Below, in pieces: positions 13,298 through 25,420 of a DNA stretch of 64,000 nt (position 1 is the first letter of the stretch; each line of letters begins with the position of its first letter). The position numbers and the translations under genes are program-made. Below the pieces are notes generated by a model. The model worked only from the letters and a program-made list of their open reading frames with translations, searched no databases and was not told the DNA's origin. The stretch is from Phascolomyces articulosus (Eukaryota; Mucoromycota; Mucoromycetes; Mucorales; Lichtheimiaceae): assembly GCA_025677815.1 (NCBI GenBank), contig JAIXMP010000004.1:1798001-1862000 (forward strand). Reading direction: 5' to 3'.

Positions 13298-15481
13298 TTA
13301 TGTACAATGGGTAGCACTTTCAAAAGCAGCAGCAACAAAATCTCTTTGAGCCGATGTAGGCGTAGAAGGTGTGGTCGAACCTAACAACTTGAGTGCATTG
13401 GCTGTAGATGTGGAGATAGGTTGAACCATAGAATCCTTGTTGGGTTTGGTAAACAATGGGTTCTTGGAAAAAGATAAACGAATACCGCCCTTGACAGAAT
13501 TTGAAAGACAATAACCTTGTAAATCACTCATGGCTTGAGTTGCATAAACAACATCTTCAAATTCAACAAAACACATGGGACCTTGTGCTTTGTTTCTAAA
13601 GGACATTCTCTTGAATGCACGACACTTGCTAAACAATTGACGTAATTCCTCTTCACTCGTATTAGGTGGCAAGTTACCAACGTATAAAGTGTTGCAAGGA
13701 GGATTTTGATCTGCTGGATTGAAGGATCGACCATTATTATTGTTGCTGCTATTGTTATTATTGTTCATGCTTAAAGTATAACTAGGAGAAGAAATACTAT
13801 GCGAACGTAATTCTATAAGATTGGTAGGATTATGCAAAGAAAGTGAACCCATACGATGTTGTGGATGAGGATGAGGATGATCCATGGCAGAAGTACCAAA
13901 TATGCTAGAAGATGGAGGAGGTGACGATGATGCTGGAGTACCAAATCCAATACGGTCGTTTGGAACAGGAGATGATTTGGATAAATAATTAAATGGATCT
14001 TCCATAGTTGCTGACGATGATACTGTTGCTGTAGGTACTGCAGAAGCCGCAATTTCTTGTTGATGAACGGCTTTTGTCATACGAGGAGGAGGAACTAAAC
14101 CAAATGCTCGCGGTGGTGACATAAAGCCCAAATCCATACTATTGTTTCTGGCATCCAATGATTGCGATCTGAAACCAAACAAAGAATCATTAAATACAGG
14201 TGTAGTAGGTGTTGAACAATTATTGTTGTTGTTATTGCTGAGAGGGTGACCATTGCTACTGTTGGAATTGTTGCTGTTACCATTGTTGCTTTGGAAAGGA
14301 TCTTTCATGAAAGGATCCGTTTTATAATAATCAGCAGGTGATAAAAGATCACTTGGCAAAGGTGAAAATGAATCATATCCAGTTACACCCAAACCATTAC
14401 TACCATTTCCTCCTCCTCCAGTTGATGCTGATGCTGATGATGAATGAGCTGCGGCAACTGCTGCTGCAGCAGCTGCAGATGGAAATTGCATTTTCTTTGA
14501 CAATATGCTTAAAGGAGATGAGATAGAATCCGCTGTAACAACAGCGGCTTGAGCCGCTTGGGCAGCAGCAACCTGTGCGGCTTGAGCTTGAGCATGCACA
14601 GCAGCTTGAACTGCATTTTGGCTTGCTACTGAAATAGTGGATGTAACGGTGGATGCAGTATTACTATTATTGTTGTTGTTGCTATTGTTGTTGATACCAT
14701 TGACAGTGGATGAGGATTGCGTAAGGGCGGGGATTGTTGAAGGTCTTTTGATATGCAAATTCTTTTTGGCCATCTCCGCTTTCAATAATGTACCTCGTTC
14801 CTGATCCACTCTTTTACCATTCAACACTTCCACTGCTTCCATAGCTTCTAATCGTGTACGGAATCGAGCAAATCCAATCTATATTATATATATATTGCTC
14901 AGAGTTAGGAATAGGTATCATAATTTTTTTGTCATTATTCAAAAAATTAAAATAAAATTTCATACCATTTGCTTTTTACCAGACAAATTATTAATTGCAT
15001 TATTATTACTATTATTATTATTGCTATTGTTGTTGTTGTTGTTGTTGGTAGTACTGCTGATATTCATTGCAGAAGAAGTAGAGGAGGAAGACGATAAAGG
15101 AGGAGGGAGTGGAGGAGTAGTTAACAAGGATGACTGTTCTACTACAATAACTTCTTCTTGGTCTTTACAATGCCATTTTAAAGAAGCGGCTTCAAAACCC
15201 AGTGAAAAAGTAAACATGTTTTGAAACTCTCTTTCAGACATGTCATCGGGAAAACCCACAACAAAAATAGTTGTAACGTCGTCTATGGTAGTTGTTGTTG
15301 ATGATGGGTGTTGTTGAAATAAACCATTAGAAGAAGACGAAGTTGATGAGGTACCACTGATATTCCCATTTTGTTGTTGTTGCTGCTGTTGATACAAAGA
15401 TGGAGAAACTGCCAGTGGATGAATACGAATGTCCGAAGACGAAGTAAATGGAGTCATTGTAGAAAGTGGTTCACTCGTCAT
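13298..15481 (-). CDS. Whi3-like RNA-binding protein (two RRM domains)
   Basis: Two exons, complement(14966..15481, 13298..14878), with an 87-nt intron (GTATGA...TATAG); about 698 aa. The first RRM starts near residue 69 with [17 protein letters not shown]. It is interrupted by a Ser/Asn insert and by the intron, and resumes with [20 protein letters not shown] in exon 2. The second RRM is at about 567-645: RNP2 is LYVGNLP and RNP1 is the degenerate MCFVEFED. Between them lie poly-Ala, poly-Gln/Ala and poly-Asn tracts. The C-terminal RRM plus a Q/N-rich body is the layout of yeast Whi3, a cytoplasmic mRNA binder that controls cyclin mRNAs and forms condensates. Orthology to Whi3 itself, rather than a relative, is inference. 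The start is the only Met before the first RRM in a frame opened by an upstream stop. Confidence 0.88.
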
Positions 15482-16006
15482 GATGGAAGTATATGAATAA
15501 ATATATATTGTTTTTTAAATGAATATAAAATGAAAGAATATATGATTAAATGTAGATAATGTGGTAATAATGATAATAAAAAAAAAATAACGAAGGTATT
15601 AATAAGTTATTATAAGAAAGAAAAAGAGAAGAGTGAGAAAAAAAAAAAAAGAGATGGAAAAATGTATTTCGTACAACGTTTGGAATTTCAACACAAACCA
15701 ACAATTCACTTTGCTATTTTACACACACACTTTTTATACTGTGGCCCTTGTTATTGAATGGGATGCAATTTGTTGGTTGGTCTCTATATAAAGATATATC
15801 ATTTAGTCCCGCAATATTTTGAGTTTGCTGACTTTATGTTCTTGTGTTGCACGAAATACCCTCTCTTTTCAACCATTATATAATGTATATCATGTTAAGA
15901 AGTGATAACAAGTAAAGAGTAGTGAATGGTAACGATGACAGGAATTGAAAGGTGTTGTAATCATACCGATAGAAAATCGATGACTTGTTTTTTTTTCGGA
16001 TCAACT

Positions 16007-16008
<2 letters not shown>

Positions 16009-16039
<31 letters not shown>
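16009..16039 (+). repeat. Poly-T run (31 nt)
   Basis: An uninterrupted run of 31 T in the divergent promoter region. Long dA:dT tracts exclude nucleosomes in fungal promoters (known generally; inferred here). Confidence 0.9.
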
Positions 16040-16040
<1 letters not shown>

Positions 16041-16301
16041 TGGGGTAGACAACAATCCTCTGCTTGCTTTTGGTTGGTATTTAATAATATATATAAGTTA
16101 TGCCGACTAATTTTTATTCCTTAATAAACTTAACAATGACTAATAAAGGCTTTTTCAGTCATCGTTCTTATCATACTTTTATTTCAATTGGGATGATATT
16201 GATAATACTTATTGATGATGTATAATAGTACTGATTCAGATAGTAAGAAGAAGCAGAATTTATATGACTGTAATGATGTGTATGTGTTCTATGCTATGAA
16301 T

Positions 16302-16303
<2 letters not shown>

Positions 16304-16335
<32 letters not shown>
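16304..16335 (+). repeat. (TG)n microsatellite
   Basis: Sixteen consecutive GT dinucleotides about 150 bp upstream of the kinase start codon. Confidence 0.9.
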
Positions 16336-16336
<1 letters not shown>

Positions 16337-16486
16337 ACGAGTTTACTTTATGTGGGTTAGTCCTTTTCTCTCTCCTCCCTGTCCTTTTTTTTATTCAACT
16401 CCTAAAATAAACCCTCTTATTATAACTCCATCCCCTCACCCGTGCCCGTGCCCGTGCGTAATAGTGTATTACATATTAACCAAACC

Positions 16487-17964
16487 ATGTCAATAGACTC
16501 CACGCCTTATGCTGACCCAAGGTAAGAATATGGATACAAAAGGTGGAATGACACAATCACTGGATCTCTCTCTCTTTTTTTTTTACCTTGAAGATGACTT
16601 TATGCTCACTGGTATTTTTTGCATTTTTTCCTCTTTTTTTTTTTTTATAAAAAAAAAGTTATTTCAAAGTGGTATTACAGACACCTATGATAGTGGGTGT
16701 TGCAGGTGGTGCAGACGCTGGGTAAGTATTTTTTTTTGAAGTTGAATCAAAAAGAATAAAGAATTCATTCATTAAAATGGTTTGCTTTTTATTTTAGAAA
16801 GCGTAATGTATGTAATTCACTTGTTCAACGTTTAAGCGAAACATACTCTGCAAAGACGACTGTTATTAGTTTGACTGACTTTTATCGGGAACTGACAGAA
16901 GATGAACGTATCTTATATGAGGAAGGAAGATTTAACTTGGATCATCCAAGTAAGTTATATTACTATGCCTATCTATTTATTGATGATATCTTTTGGATGG
17001 TTGAAAAAATATGAAAGGTTAACGTTTTTGTGTAAAAATAGCTGCATTTGATTTTGACTTGCTCCAAGAAGCTGTCATGTCTTTATTATCTGGAAATCCA
17101 ACTACTATTCCTGTTTGGAATGATGAACATCATACAAAGTATGCCTATTACATATATCTTATTCATAAAAATAAACTACACTGATCGTTACAAAAAAAAT
17201 AAAATAAAAGGAAACGCTAACATTTTTATCATGATAGAGTGGGAACTCGATTAATTGAACCAGTGGATGTTATTTTAGTGGAAGGAACATTGGTGCTTTA
17301 TCCAAAATCATTACGAGAATTAATGTTTATGAAAGTATTTATTGATGTGGATAGTGATCAGAGATTAACACGAAGAGTATCAAAACCCAATCGACGTGGA
17401 TTTTCTATCGATAAAGTGTTGGCAGAATATGTAGAATTTGTAAAACCAATGTTTGAAGATTTTATTTGGCCTGTAAGTAATGGAAATAAGTGGATTGAAA
17501 GATAATGGAAGTATGGATAAACTTATCAAAGATCAGACAATGCTAATATAATACAATGTAACTTTGCCTCTTTGTCTGTCTTATAGACTAAAAAGTTTGC
17601 TGATATCATTATACCACGAGGTGTAGAAAATAAAGCTGCACTTAAAGTACTCGGTAATCATCTGGAAGATCATTTGAAAAAACGATCTGCTGTGGATTCA
17701 GCTCACATACGCCATCCGCCTATTTGGAACAAACATTTGGCAGCACCTCAACAACAACAGCAACAAAATTCATCAACGTCATCCCCTATATCCGTCACAC
17801 CACCTACAAGAAGTAAAAATGGATCCCCTGTACCATCGATTTCTTCTCTTGGCACTAATTCACCTGATGAATCTATTTCATCATCCACACGTAGTAATAG
17901 TTTTCGAAGTTTTGATTACCTTGCTACTACAGCTGAAAGTTCATATAAAAAATTACCAAAATAA
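16487..17964 (+). CDS. Uridine/cytidine-kinase-like P-loop protein
   Basis: Six exons, join(16487..16521, 16659..16721, 16798..16949, 17042..17138, 17238..17472, 17587..17964); about 319 aa. The core follows uridine kinases (UMP/CMP formation, pyrimidine salvage): MIVGVAGG P-loop strand, VISLTDFYREL (the substrate-binding D-F-Y region), FNLDHPTAFDFDLL, VDVILVEGTLVLY (Walker B-like), KVFIDVDSDQRLTRRV and the FVKPMFEDFIWP block. The P-loop itself reads GGADAGKRN, where family members normally have G-x4-GK-[ST]-[ST]; Lys is kept but the Mg-coordinating Ser/Thr is Arg-Asn. Activity may therefore be altered or lost. The C-terminal 90 residues are a Ser/Thr/Gln-rich tail. The first intron join (acceptor at about 16658) was chosen because it keeps the frame; the first 12 residues are the least certain part. 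Confidence 0.85.
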
Positions 17965-19316
17965 ATTTAAGACATCATTCCCTATTTTTTCTATAAAATA
18001 TAATGTTATGATGTGTATGCGTTGGTTTCTTTACACAATTATAATATGAACCGGAATGTTTGTTATATGTGTATTTTATTATACTACAAACATCATTCTC
18101 TTCTTTGTTTTGCTTCCCCTGAATGAAACTTTGTTATATATTTATACTGATTAAGAAATCCATAAATCCTGGGAAACTGACTTGTTTTTTACGACCACGA
18201 AAATTATATGTAATATCTATTACTATATACCAAACATTACATTACTATTAACTTCTATATACTTGTTGTTATAGACTTGAGCACATATTTTTACATCAGC
18301 ATGCCCACAGCTAGAATAAATTTATTTAGGTACTTTCTATTATGTGAAAAAAAAAGACTTTATAGATATGAGTGATTGGAACAGATAGAATTTATTGAAG
18401 TTTGAGTCATCGATTACAATATTTTCATTAAAGAATATCCATTCATTTAAATAATAAGTGACAATATGTGTTGAAAAACAAAGCATTCTTTTCAATTTTA
18501 TGTTATGACGTAACTACACTGCAAAGACAAATAAAAATTGTATTTTTATTGTTAAAATCGAAGAATGGTAAATTGGGATACCTAATAAAAATATATAAGT
18601 TTTTTAGGCTGGGTTAATTGGAGTATACAAGTTGACGATGATTTTAATATTTATACATATTTTTGTGATTATTTTTGTTTATTGTAGTATATACGATTTG
18701 GATGATTATGAGAGTGACAGTACTTGCTTAATGGTCGTACTTGCTTAATGATCGGAAATTTTTGAGTATTTCAATACCATCAGTTTGATATTAAAGGTTG
18801 TGATCGTTTGTGACAATGATTGAGTAATTATATCTAACAAGCTATCTATAAAAACTGAAGAAGCATTGTTCCTGTATTGCTTACGAGTTGCTTTTTTTCT
18901 AATCCTTCACTGACTCGTCCGTCACTGTTGTAGTGAGGAAATTTTCAGTAAAGATAAATGATTTTGCCGTATCTTTGATTGTCGAATGGTAGTCGATTCG
19001 TCTACTAGTTTTGTGTCTCTTTTATTTAAACAAGGTATACAATATCACAAGTCTATCAGATAGCTGGGTATCAATGATTAATGCGTTTGAATAATTCATT
19101 CTTGGTAGTCTCATATATTTGCTATAGCACCTCTGTCGTTTAATCCCATTATGTACACCATATTACTTTATTTGCTGGATATATATATATATATATATAT
19201 AAGCACACCAAATTTTACATCCATTGGAAGAATAATTTTATTGAATGTTTTGGTATGTCATTTTGTACTTCCACAGTCACCATATTGACGGCCATAATTA
19301 CAACCACTTCTATTAC
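17965..19316. other. Intergenic
   Basis: AT-rich, no supported gene. It holds the 3' region of the kinase gene and a (TA)n run at about 19177-19201. A repeated word TACTTGCTTAATG occurs twice around 18720-18750. Confidence 0.5.
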
Positions 19317-19577
19317 CGTTGGCGAACTGACGGGGATTGTTTGGTGATGATAAGGTTGATAGGAAGTTGTTCAGACAATGGTACTTCCCACCCATCACTA
19401 GAAACGCGAGGGTCAACTGGTGCATAAGGTTCAGATAATCCCGATACAATATCAAATAAAGCACTTACAGCTGAATATTCACGAGGTGGTCTTTCCAATT
19501 CATTGGAAGCAGGTACAGCAGACTTGGCAGATCTGGATAATTTTGATCCATCAATAGAGGAAGCAGCCGCAGTATTT
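19317..19577 (-). pseudogene. Orphan exon-like fragment
   Basis: A clean minus-strand reading frame of about 87 codons, bounded by an acceptor (TTTTAG at about 19578) and a possible donor (GTAATA at about 19316). It reads like real protein (for example PREYSAVSALFDIVSGLSEP), but no partner exons are visible on either side. I do not recognise the family. It is probably a relic of a lost gene, or an internal exon of a gene I could not assemble. Confidence 0.35.
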
Positions 19578-22500
19578 CTAAAACTTGGGATGCCTTAAGT
19601 TTTTGTTTTCTGTACCCCTTCGCTATAACGATACTACAAGTAGAACTGAAAATGTTTCGTTATATCGAATGGGTGATCAGGCGAGTATTTTCCAGTTAAA
19701 ATCTTACCAATAGCGACTCATGTTTTTTTTATTAACCTTGTCTCGAAACTATGTACCTATATAATGAAAAGATTATTAAAAAATACGGTTAAGTGGTGAA
19801 TTTGTTGATATTATCTATGATTACTTATTTTATCATAAGCATATCAATATTACCCTTGTAAAAAAAGCCCATTAATATATCATCCATTTAATACCTTTCT
19901 ATCCTCCCGATAACTCGTTCTTATTCAAGGAAACATTCCATTTTCGTTGATACTTGTATCAGTAATAATGTTTTCTTTTGTGCAACACCCGGAAACTGCA
20001 GGTCTGAGCTTTATTATGTAATCAATGATAGGCCATGTCATAAATAACTAGTCTCAGTCAAGGTACTCAAGCTAGTGTATGTGTATATATATAACATATT
20101 ATTCATTACACTTCTGAATACGTGAATGTGATGTTTTTGTTTAAGGAAAAAAAAAACCTTTTTTTATTTACTTGAAAATAAGTTTTATCATGACACATAA
20201 AACGCTGTTGTCCGTTCAATATACAAGAACGGCTCTAATAATATATTACATAGAATGGGCGTGAATGAATATAAGTCTTTGCTGATCCCATTCCTATTTC
20301 ACTTTCTCCCCCATCACAATATAAATCCAAATTACAATAATTGATATCATCTATTGCTGTCTATTAAAAAGAATGAGCAACCCCCCCCCAACAAAAAAAA
20401 GCCTAGCCACTTTAAAATGATTGATAAGCGTTGCAGATAAAAAAAAAAGCTAGGATTACTAGTACAAGATGAAAGCTATTGCAGGGAATTACTTGACAGA
20501 GAAAGCCACAAGCTGCTCACTTTGGATGGGCGAGGAAGAGATACATGGCCTCCAAATTTGTCAAATATAAAAAGGCCATTCTTTTTCCATTTATTTATTA
20601 TGACTCGTTTACTACTTGAAGGAGAGAATGCTATTTTTCAAAAGCGTTTCTTCTAATCTACTCGAAAATAAAAGTATTCCTTAGCCACAGCTTCGTGTAG
20701 CGGTGAATTGATTAATTTTACGATGGTCAGGATTCATTAATTATTGTTCCTTTAAACGCCACGTTAGATAATCTACAAGGAATAGCTGCCTTAATTTATT
20801 AACATAACAGCTAGTAATTTAATGCAAATCAAAAACACTATATTATACATAAGAAGCATAGTTATATATATATGTATAATAAAGAACAAGACATGCAACC
20901 ACTCGACTATATTTTAAACCACCTTCCACGTTCAGAAATTGGCTTATCTCGTGGAAAATAGATAAACTGCTGGTTCGTTCTAATCTGTGTACTCCTGGAA
21001 ATCGACCGCCTAAGTCATCCCGAAGACGACTACGAAGAAGATAAACCAGAACCTGAAGAACCACTGCTACCATCACAACTCACATCTCAATCAACTCAAG
21101 AAAACAATTAATTTGTTTCTCTTTCTATACTCCCCTCCCATAAAATTTTCTCTTTTTTCTTTTTTTCTTCCTTTTACAATTGTACCACCACCACCTCATC
21201 CACACTAACTTAGCTTTTCCTCCTAAAGGGGGGTTTTTCAGCTAATGCTACATATCTTTATTCATTTATAACTTCACATCAAAGTACCGCAAGGAATCAA
21301 CCATATGCCTATAGGCGCAGGTCAAGCCAGTCTTCCACATTAATAAAATATAAATTTTAACCTATATAATTAAGAAGAGAAATTATGAAGGTAGCAACTG
21401 ATGAATGGTAAGTCGAGAGACAAAATAAATCAGCTCAAACTACTTTGAAGTTGGCAAATAAAAAACAATGAGTCATTCTCTAGTGATATATTTAAAAATG
21501 CATAACTGATGATAATAATGACGGTGATGATGTCTTATGATATAACAATAATAATAATATAAATGTGGGTCACGGACCACATATTACCAAAGGAAATAAG
21601 GTATCATTCACTTCACACAGAAAAAGGAAAGCACCGGCGCCGATCTGGCATTCTATAAATGGTACATGCATCATGGTGTCTTGCTATTATTACAAAATCA
21701 CTTTTTGCTTCTTCCTACTTGCAAGAATATTATTTGTATATATTAAGAAAACTATACAATATTCTTTAGGCACACACACACATATATATAAAAATATATG
21801 CATTTCTTCTTATCTGTTTTCTTAAAGTATTTATAAGTGTTATGTTACTCGTATATTATATAACATTTTAGTATTATCCAATTATAGATGCAACTGCAAT
21901 ATATGTATATCAAGTATTATAATATCATGTGGTGAATGATACACAGGATACTTTTGTCGGAATGAAAAAAAAACCCAAAGGATTGTAATTCTACTAGAAT
22001 CTTTACAAAAGTATACATATATAGTAACCAAACTTTCCCGTCTTCTCCGTTATTGCGAATAAAAGTATAAATATATTGATCGGAATGAGCAATGACCAAG
22101 TCAAAGTATAATTTATATAATATGCTTGTTGTTCATGGGAAATTAAAGATAGATAATAGTAATTACATAAATCATCACTTTTAATAAGGTATTATCTAAT
22201 ACGGTAATTGCGGGTTTTTTCCTGATTGTCATACGAACAAATGATGATTATAGTTTGTCTTCAAATGATTTTTTTTTCTACATCATGATGATGATGATGA
22301 TGATGATGAGACTGCGATACAATTATGTACTTTCTATGTTCTAATAGTTCACTCTTTTTCTCCCTTCCCCCCATGATGGATGATAGAACTGATGATTATT
22401 GACGGAGCAATTTTTTTTTATAAATACACATATTAGATCATAAAATAACATATTAGAATTAAAAACAACCCCAAACTTTAGGGTATTCCAAAATAATAAA

Positions 22501-22616
22501 TGTCGATGGATAAAACACTTTGAATAGAAAAAATAGTATATTATAATAAACCATGTATGACAGTATAAAAAATAATTACGCAGAGGCTTAAAAAGTGATT
22601 GGATAATTTTACCTCA
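19578..22616. other. Gene-poor stretch with one further coding-like relic
   Basis: At about 20890-21111 a plus-strand segment ends in an acidic, coding-like stretch (HPEDDYEEDKPEPEEPLLPS) and a stop at 21111. It is broken by stops upstream and looks like the decayed 3' end of a gene. The remainder is AT-rich with poly-pyrimidine runs near 21120-21240 and a (GAT)n run at about 22286-22309. No intact gene was found. Confidence 0.4.
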
Positions 22617-22705
22617 TCATTTTTTATATGCGCCAACTTTCATGTTGTTAGGAATCGGACCTGACTTTTTTGGATTAGTTTCATATGCATCCACCATTTC
22701 TGGTC
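22617..22705 (-). other. Possible terminal exon of an unrecognised small gene
   Basis: Minus strand, after a good acceptor (TTTTTGCAG), the frame reads PEMVDAYETNPKKSGPIPNN then MKVGAYKK and a stop. The wording is protein-like, but its upstream exon would have to lie across the promoter or 5' part of the GATA gene, and I could not find it. It could also be a 26-codon ORF starting at the internal Met. Low confidence. Confidence 0.3.
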
Positions 22706-22830
22706 CTGCAAAAAGCAAAAATTCATTATTTCAACTTTTCTCTTCTTCTTCTTCTTCTTTCTTTTTATTCAAACAAATAACAAGTAAAATCAACAATAGA
22801 AGGAGAAGAAGAAAAAGATAAGGAACGACG

Positions 22831-25055
22831 ATGCCACCTATTACTTTAAAAGTAACAAGTAACACTCCATTTCACAAGATCGATTCCGTAAATGAATTAC
22901 GCGAAACTTGGAAAGTTTGTACTAAAGTCAAGGATTCTCTTGAAAATGGTTCTCGACTTGAAAATTTATCATGGCGACTTTGGTTTGTACACAATAACAG
23001 TAACAGTGATATCCAAACGATAACGACGACGACGAATCATAAGAACGAGAGAAATCAAGTGGTGGAATCAAATAATAAATTGGATGAGATGATAATACTG
23101 CAAGATGATGAAACACAACAGCAACTACAGCCACCAAATCCTTCACCACCTTTGGAGCCTCCTCCACCTCCACCTGAACAGTTAACAACCGCTATTCAAC
23201 AACAGATTGAGTATCGACGTATGCTTCGACGTCAACAACATGAGCAGTTCCGTCAAAAGATCACTGAGCAAGATTATGATCAGTCATGTGATGAACAACA
23301 ACAGCCGCAGGAAAAAGGATATCCTGTTCAGGAAGCTGATAAAAGCACATATCATCATAGCCATTCAACAATCACCACAACGCTACCAAACATGGTTTGG
23401 CAGCAACAACGACCCGACGCCACAACATCATCATTTAATCCAACCATTCTTTCATCCACTATTAATCAACCCACTACTTCTACAATGATAAATTATTATG
23501 GTACGAATGGGGAAAATGAACCCGGCACTCGAGTTGTTGGTACTACTCCAGTTCAACCTGTCCCGAATAGTCCCGCTTTATACACATCAACAATACAACC
23601 ACCACCAACATCAGCAACCGTTATAACACAACAATCCATTCAGGATGGTGACTTTAATAACGTATCCAATGCAACCATCAATCCCATTGCCGCTTCTACT
23701 CCTTCAGCATCATGTGAACAAGCATTTAACACATCATCGTGGGATATTCTTGCTGATAACGATCCATCAGCAACAGGAACAGGATTTTATGTACCTGGTG
23801 CAATCCCATCTCCCGTACCTAATGGAAATCTGTATAGTAAATTATTATCAACGTTACCACGGGAAACTCTCGAATCTGTCGAAAAATTATTGATGCCCCA
23901 GACATATCCACTGCAGGACCAGGTTCCAGGAAGTATGATGACGTCTTTTCCGCAGGAACATATTCTACAGAATGATGTCGATGGATCATCATTATCTGCA
24001 GTGGACCCACATCCTTCTTTCAATTTATCACTATCAACTACCGCTACATCACAGCAACAACAACAACAACAACAACAGCCATCCCCAATAATAATCACAA
24101 CAAATAATGCATCATTTTCATCCCTGGGGTATGGTTCTTCTTCTGCACCTTCTTCACCTATACGCAAAAGTTCTAATAAATACACCAAAACAAAAAATCC
24201 TGTAAAAAAAAAGATCAACAATCATGTGTATATTAGCACACTTCATTTTCCATCCACTACACCGTCACATCCTGAACAAAAAAATCAATATTCTTCAGAG
24301 TATCGTTGTCATCAACATAAATCAATCATCAATACAACATCAACAACCACTGTAAGAAGATCATTACCAGTAAAAAGTAGTAGTTTATCCGATCAAGGAC
24401 AATCACCTGTCTGTAGTAATTGTTCAACAACACAGACACCTTTATGGCGAAGGTCTTCCGATGATGAATTATTATGCAACGCATGTGGTCTATAGTAGGT
24501 TGATTTTCTTATTTATAGTCTAGAACCCTTTCTTTTTCTCATTTTAACTGTTTTTGGATGATGGGTGTGAATTTGGAAGAGCAGAATATTTTTAACTGAT
24601 CTTTTTTTATTTTTTTTTTATTTATTTATTAACTAGTTTAAAACTGCATAACGCACCCCGTCCAAAGTATTTAAAGCCTCATTCAGGAAGAAAGGATGGA
24701 CGTGGTGAACATGGTAATGAAGATGGTTTTCAACAACCTATTTGTTCCAATTGTGCCACTTCTATGACTCCATTATGGCGTCGAGATAATCATGGTCAAC
24801 CTTTATGTAATGCATGTGGATTATAGTAAGTTATTTTTATGATAAAGATAAAAAAAAAAGAGAAGAATTGGGGGAGCGTGTTATTTAACGTATTTTTTTA
24901 TTCTTAGTTTAAAATTGCATAATCAACGACGACCGTTATCGCTCAAATCAGATACTATTAAAAAAAGACAACGTGTAGAAAATTCAGAAATGGTAACACC
25001 AACTGCTACAGCAGCTTCAACCACAAGACGTCCAGCCAAAAAAAACAAACAATAA
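22831..25055 (+). CDS. GATA transcription factor with DUF1752 and two zinc fingers
   Basis: Three exons, join(22831..24494, 24637..24825, 24908..25055); about 666 aa. Near the N-terminus (about residues 30-52) is the DUF1752 motif typical of AreA/Nit2/Gat1-type nitrogen regulators, ending [10 protein letters not shown]. After 470 residues of Gln/Pro/Ser/Thr-rich sequence come two class IV zinc fingers of C-x2-C-x17-C-x2-C form: CSNC...CNAC at about 528-552 and again at about 591-615. Both are followed by YLKLHN and basic residues, so both should bind GATA. The two introns interrupt the two fingers at the same codon and phase (Gly-Leu-Tyr, TA|T). Fungal AreA has one DNA-binding finger and the iron regulator SreA has two, so the role (nitrogen, iron or other) cannot be settled from sequence. 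A basic tail ([15 protein letters not shown]) may be the nuclear localisation signal. Confidence 0.92.
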
Positions 25056-25420
25056 TAATAATGACTCAACATCTTCTATTGTACAGTTTTTGCCTACAAC
25101 TTCATCATCATCCACACCACATAGCAATAATAATATATCCTCAATCCCATTCTTATAATAGTTGTATTTAGTTGCTTTATTAAAAAATAAACCCCATTTG
25201 CATTTTTCATTTCAAAAGGATAAATCAATTTATCCATGTCTTCCTTTATTTAAAAGGGCGAAGCGATGACAAAGCCAAAACAAAGGAAAATTCCGCTATT
25301 CTTCATGATTCAACTTAATTACAACATATTGTATTCAAAACATATAAAAAGAAAACATGTTTTTTCATTCCCCAGCGTATCTTCTTATCTTTTTTCCTCT
25401 ATTTATATTTTATATAAGAC
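25056..25420. other. Short intergenic region
   Basis: Contains the 3' region of the GATA factor gene and the promoter of the first thioesterase gene. A (TAA)n run directly follows the stop codon. Nothing else is seen. Confidence 0.5.

Larger units (their letters stand above)
15482..16486. other. Divergent intergenic region
   Basis: This is the shared upstream region of the minus-strand Whi3-like gene and the plus-strand kinase gene. It contains a T31 run, a (TG)n repeat and a short GTGCCC tandem near 16441-16456. No further gene is seen. Confidence 0.5.

Noticed and set aside
14895..15224. Plus-strand poly-Leu ORF
   Set aside because: Shadow of the Asn/Ser codon repeats of the Whi3-like gene on the other strand.
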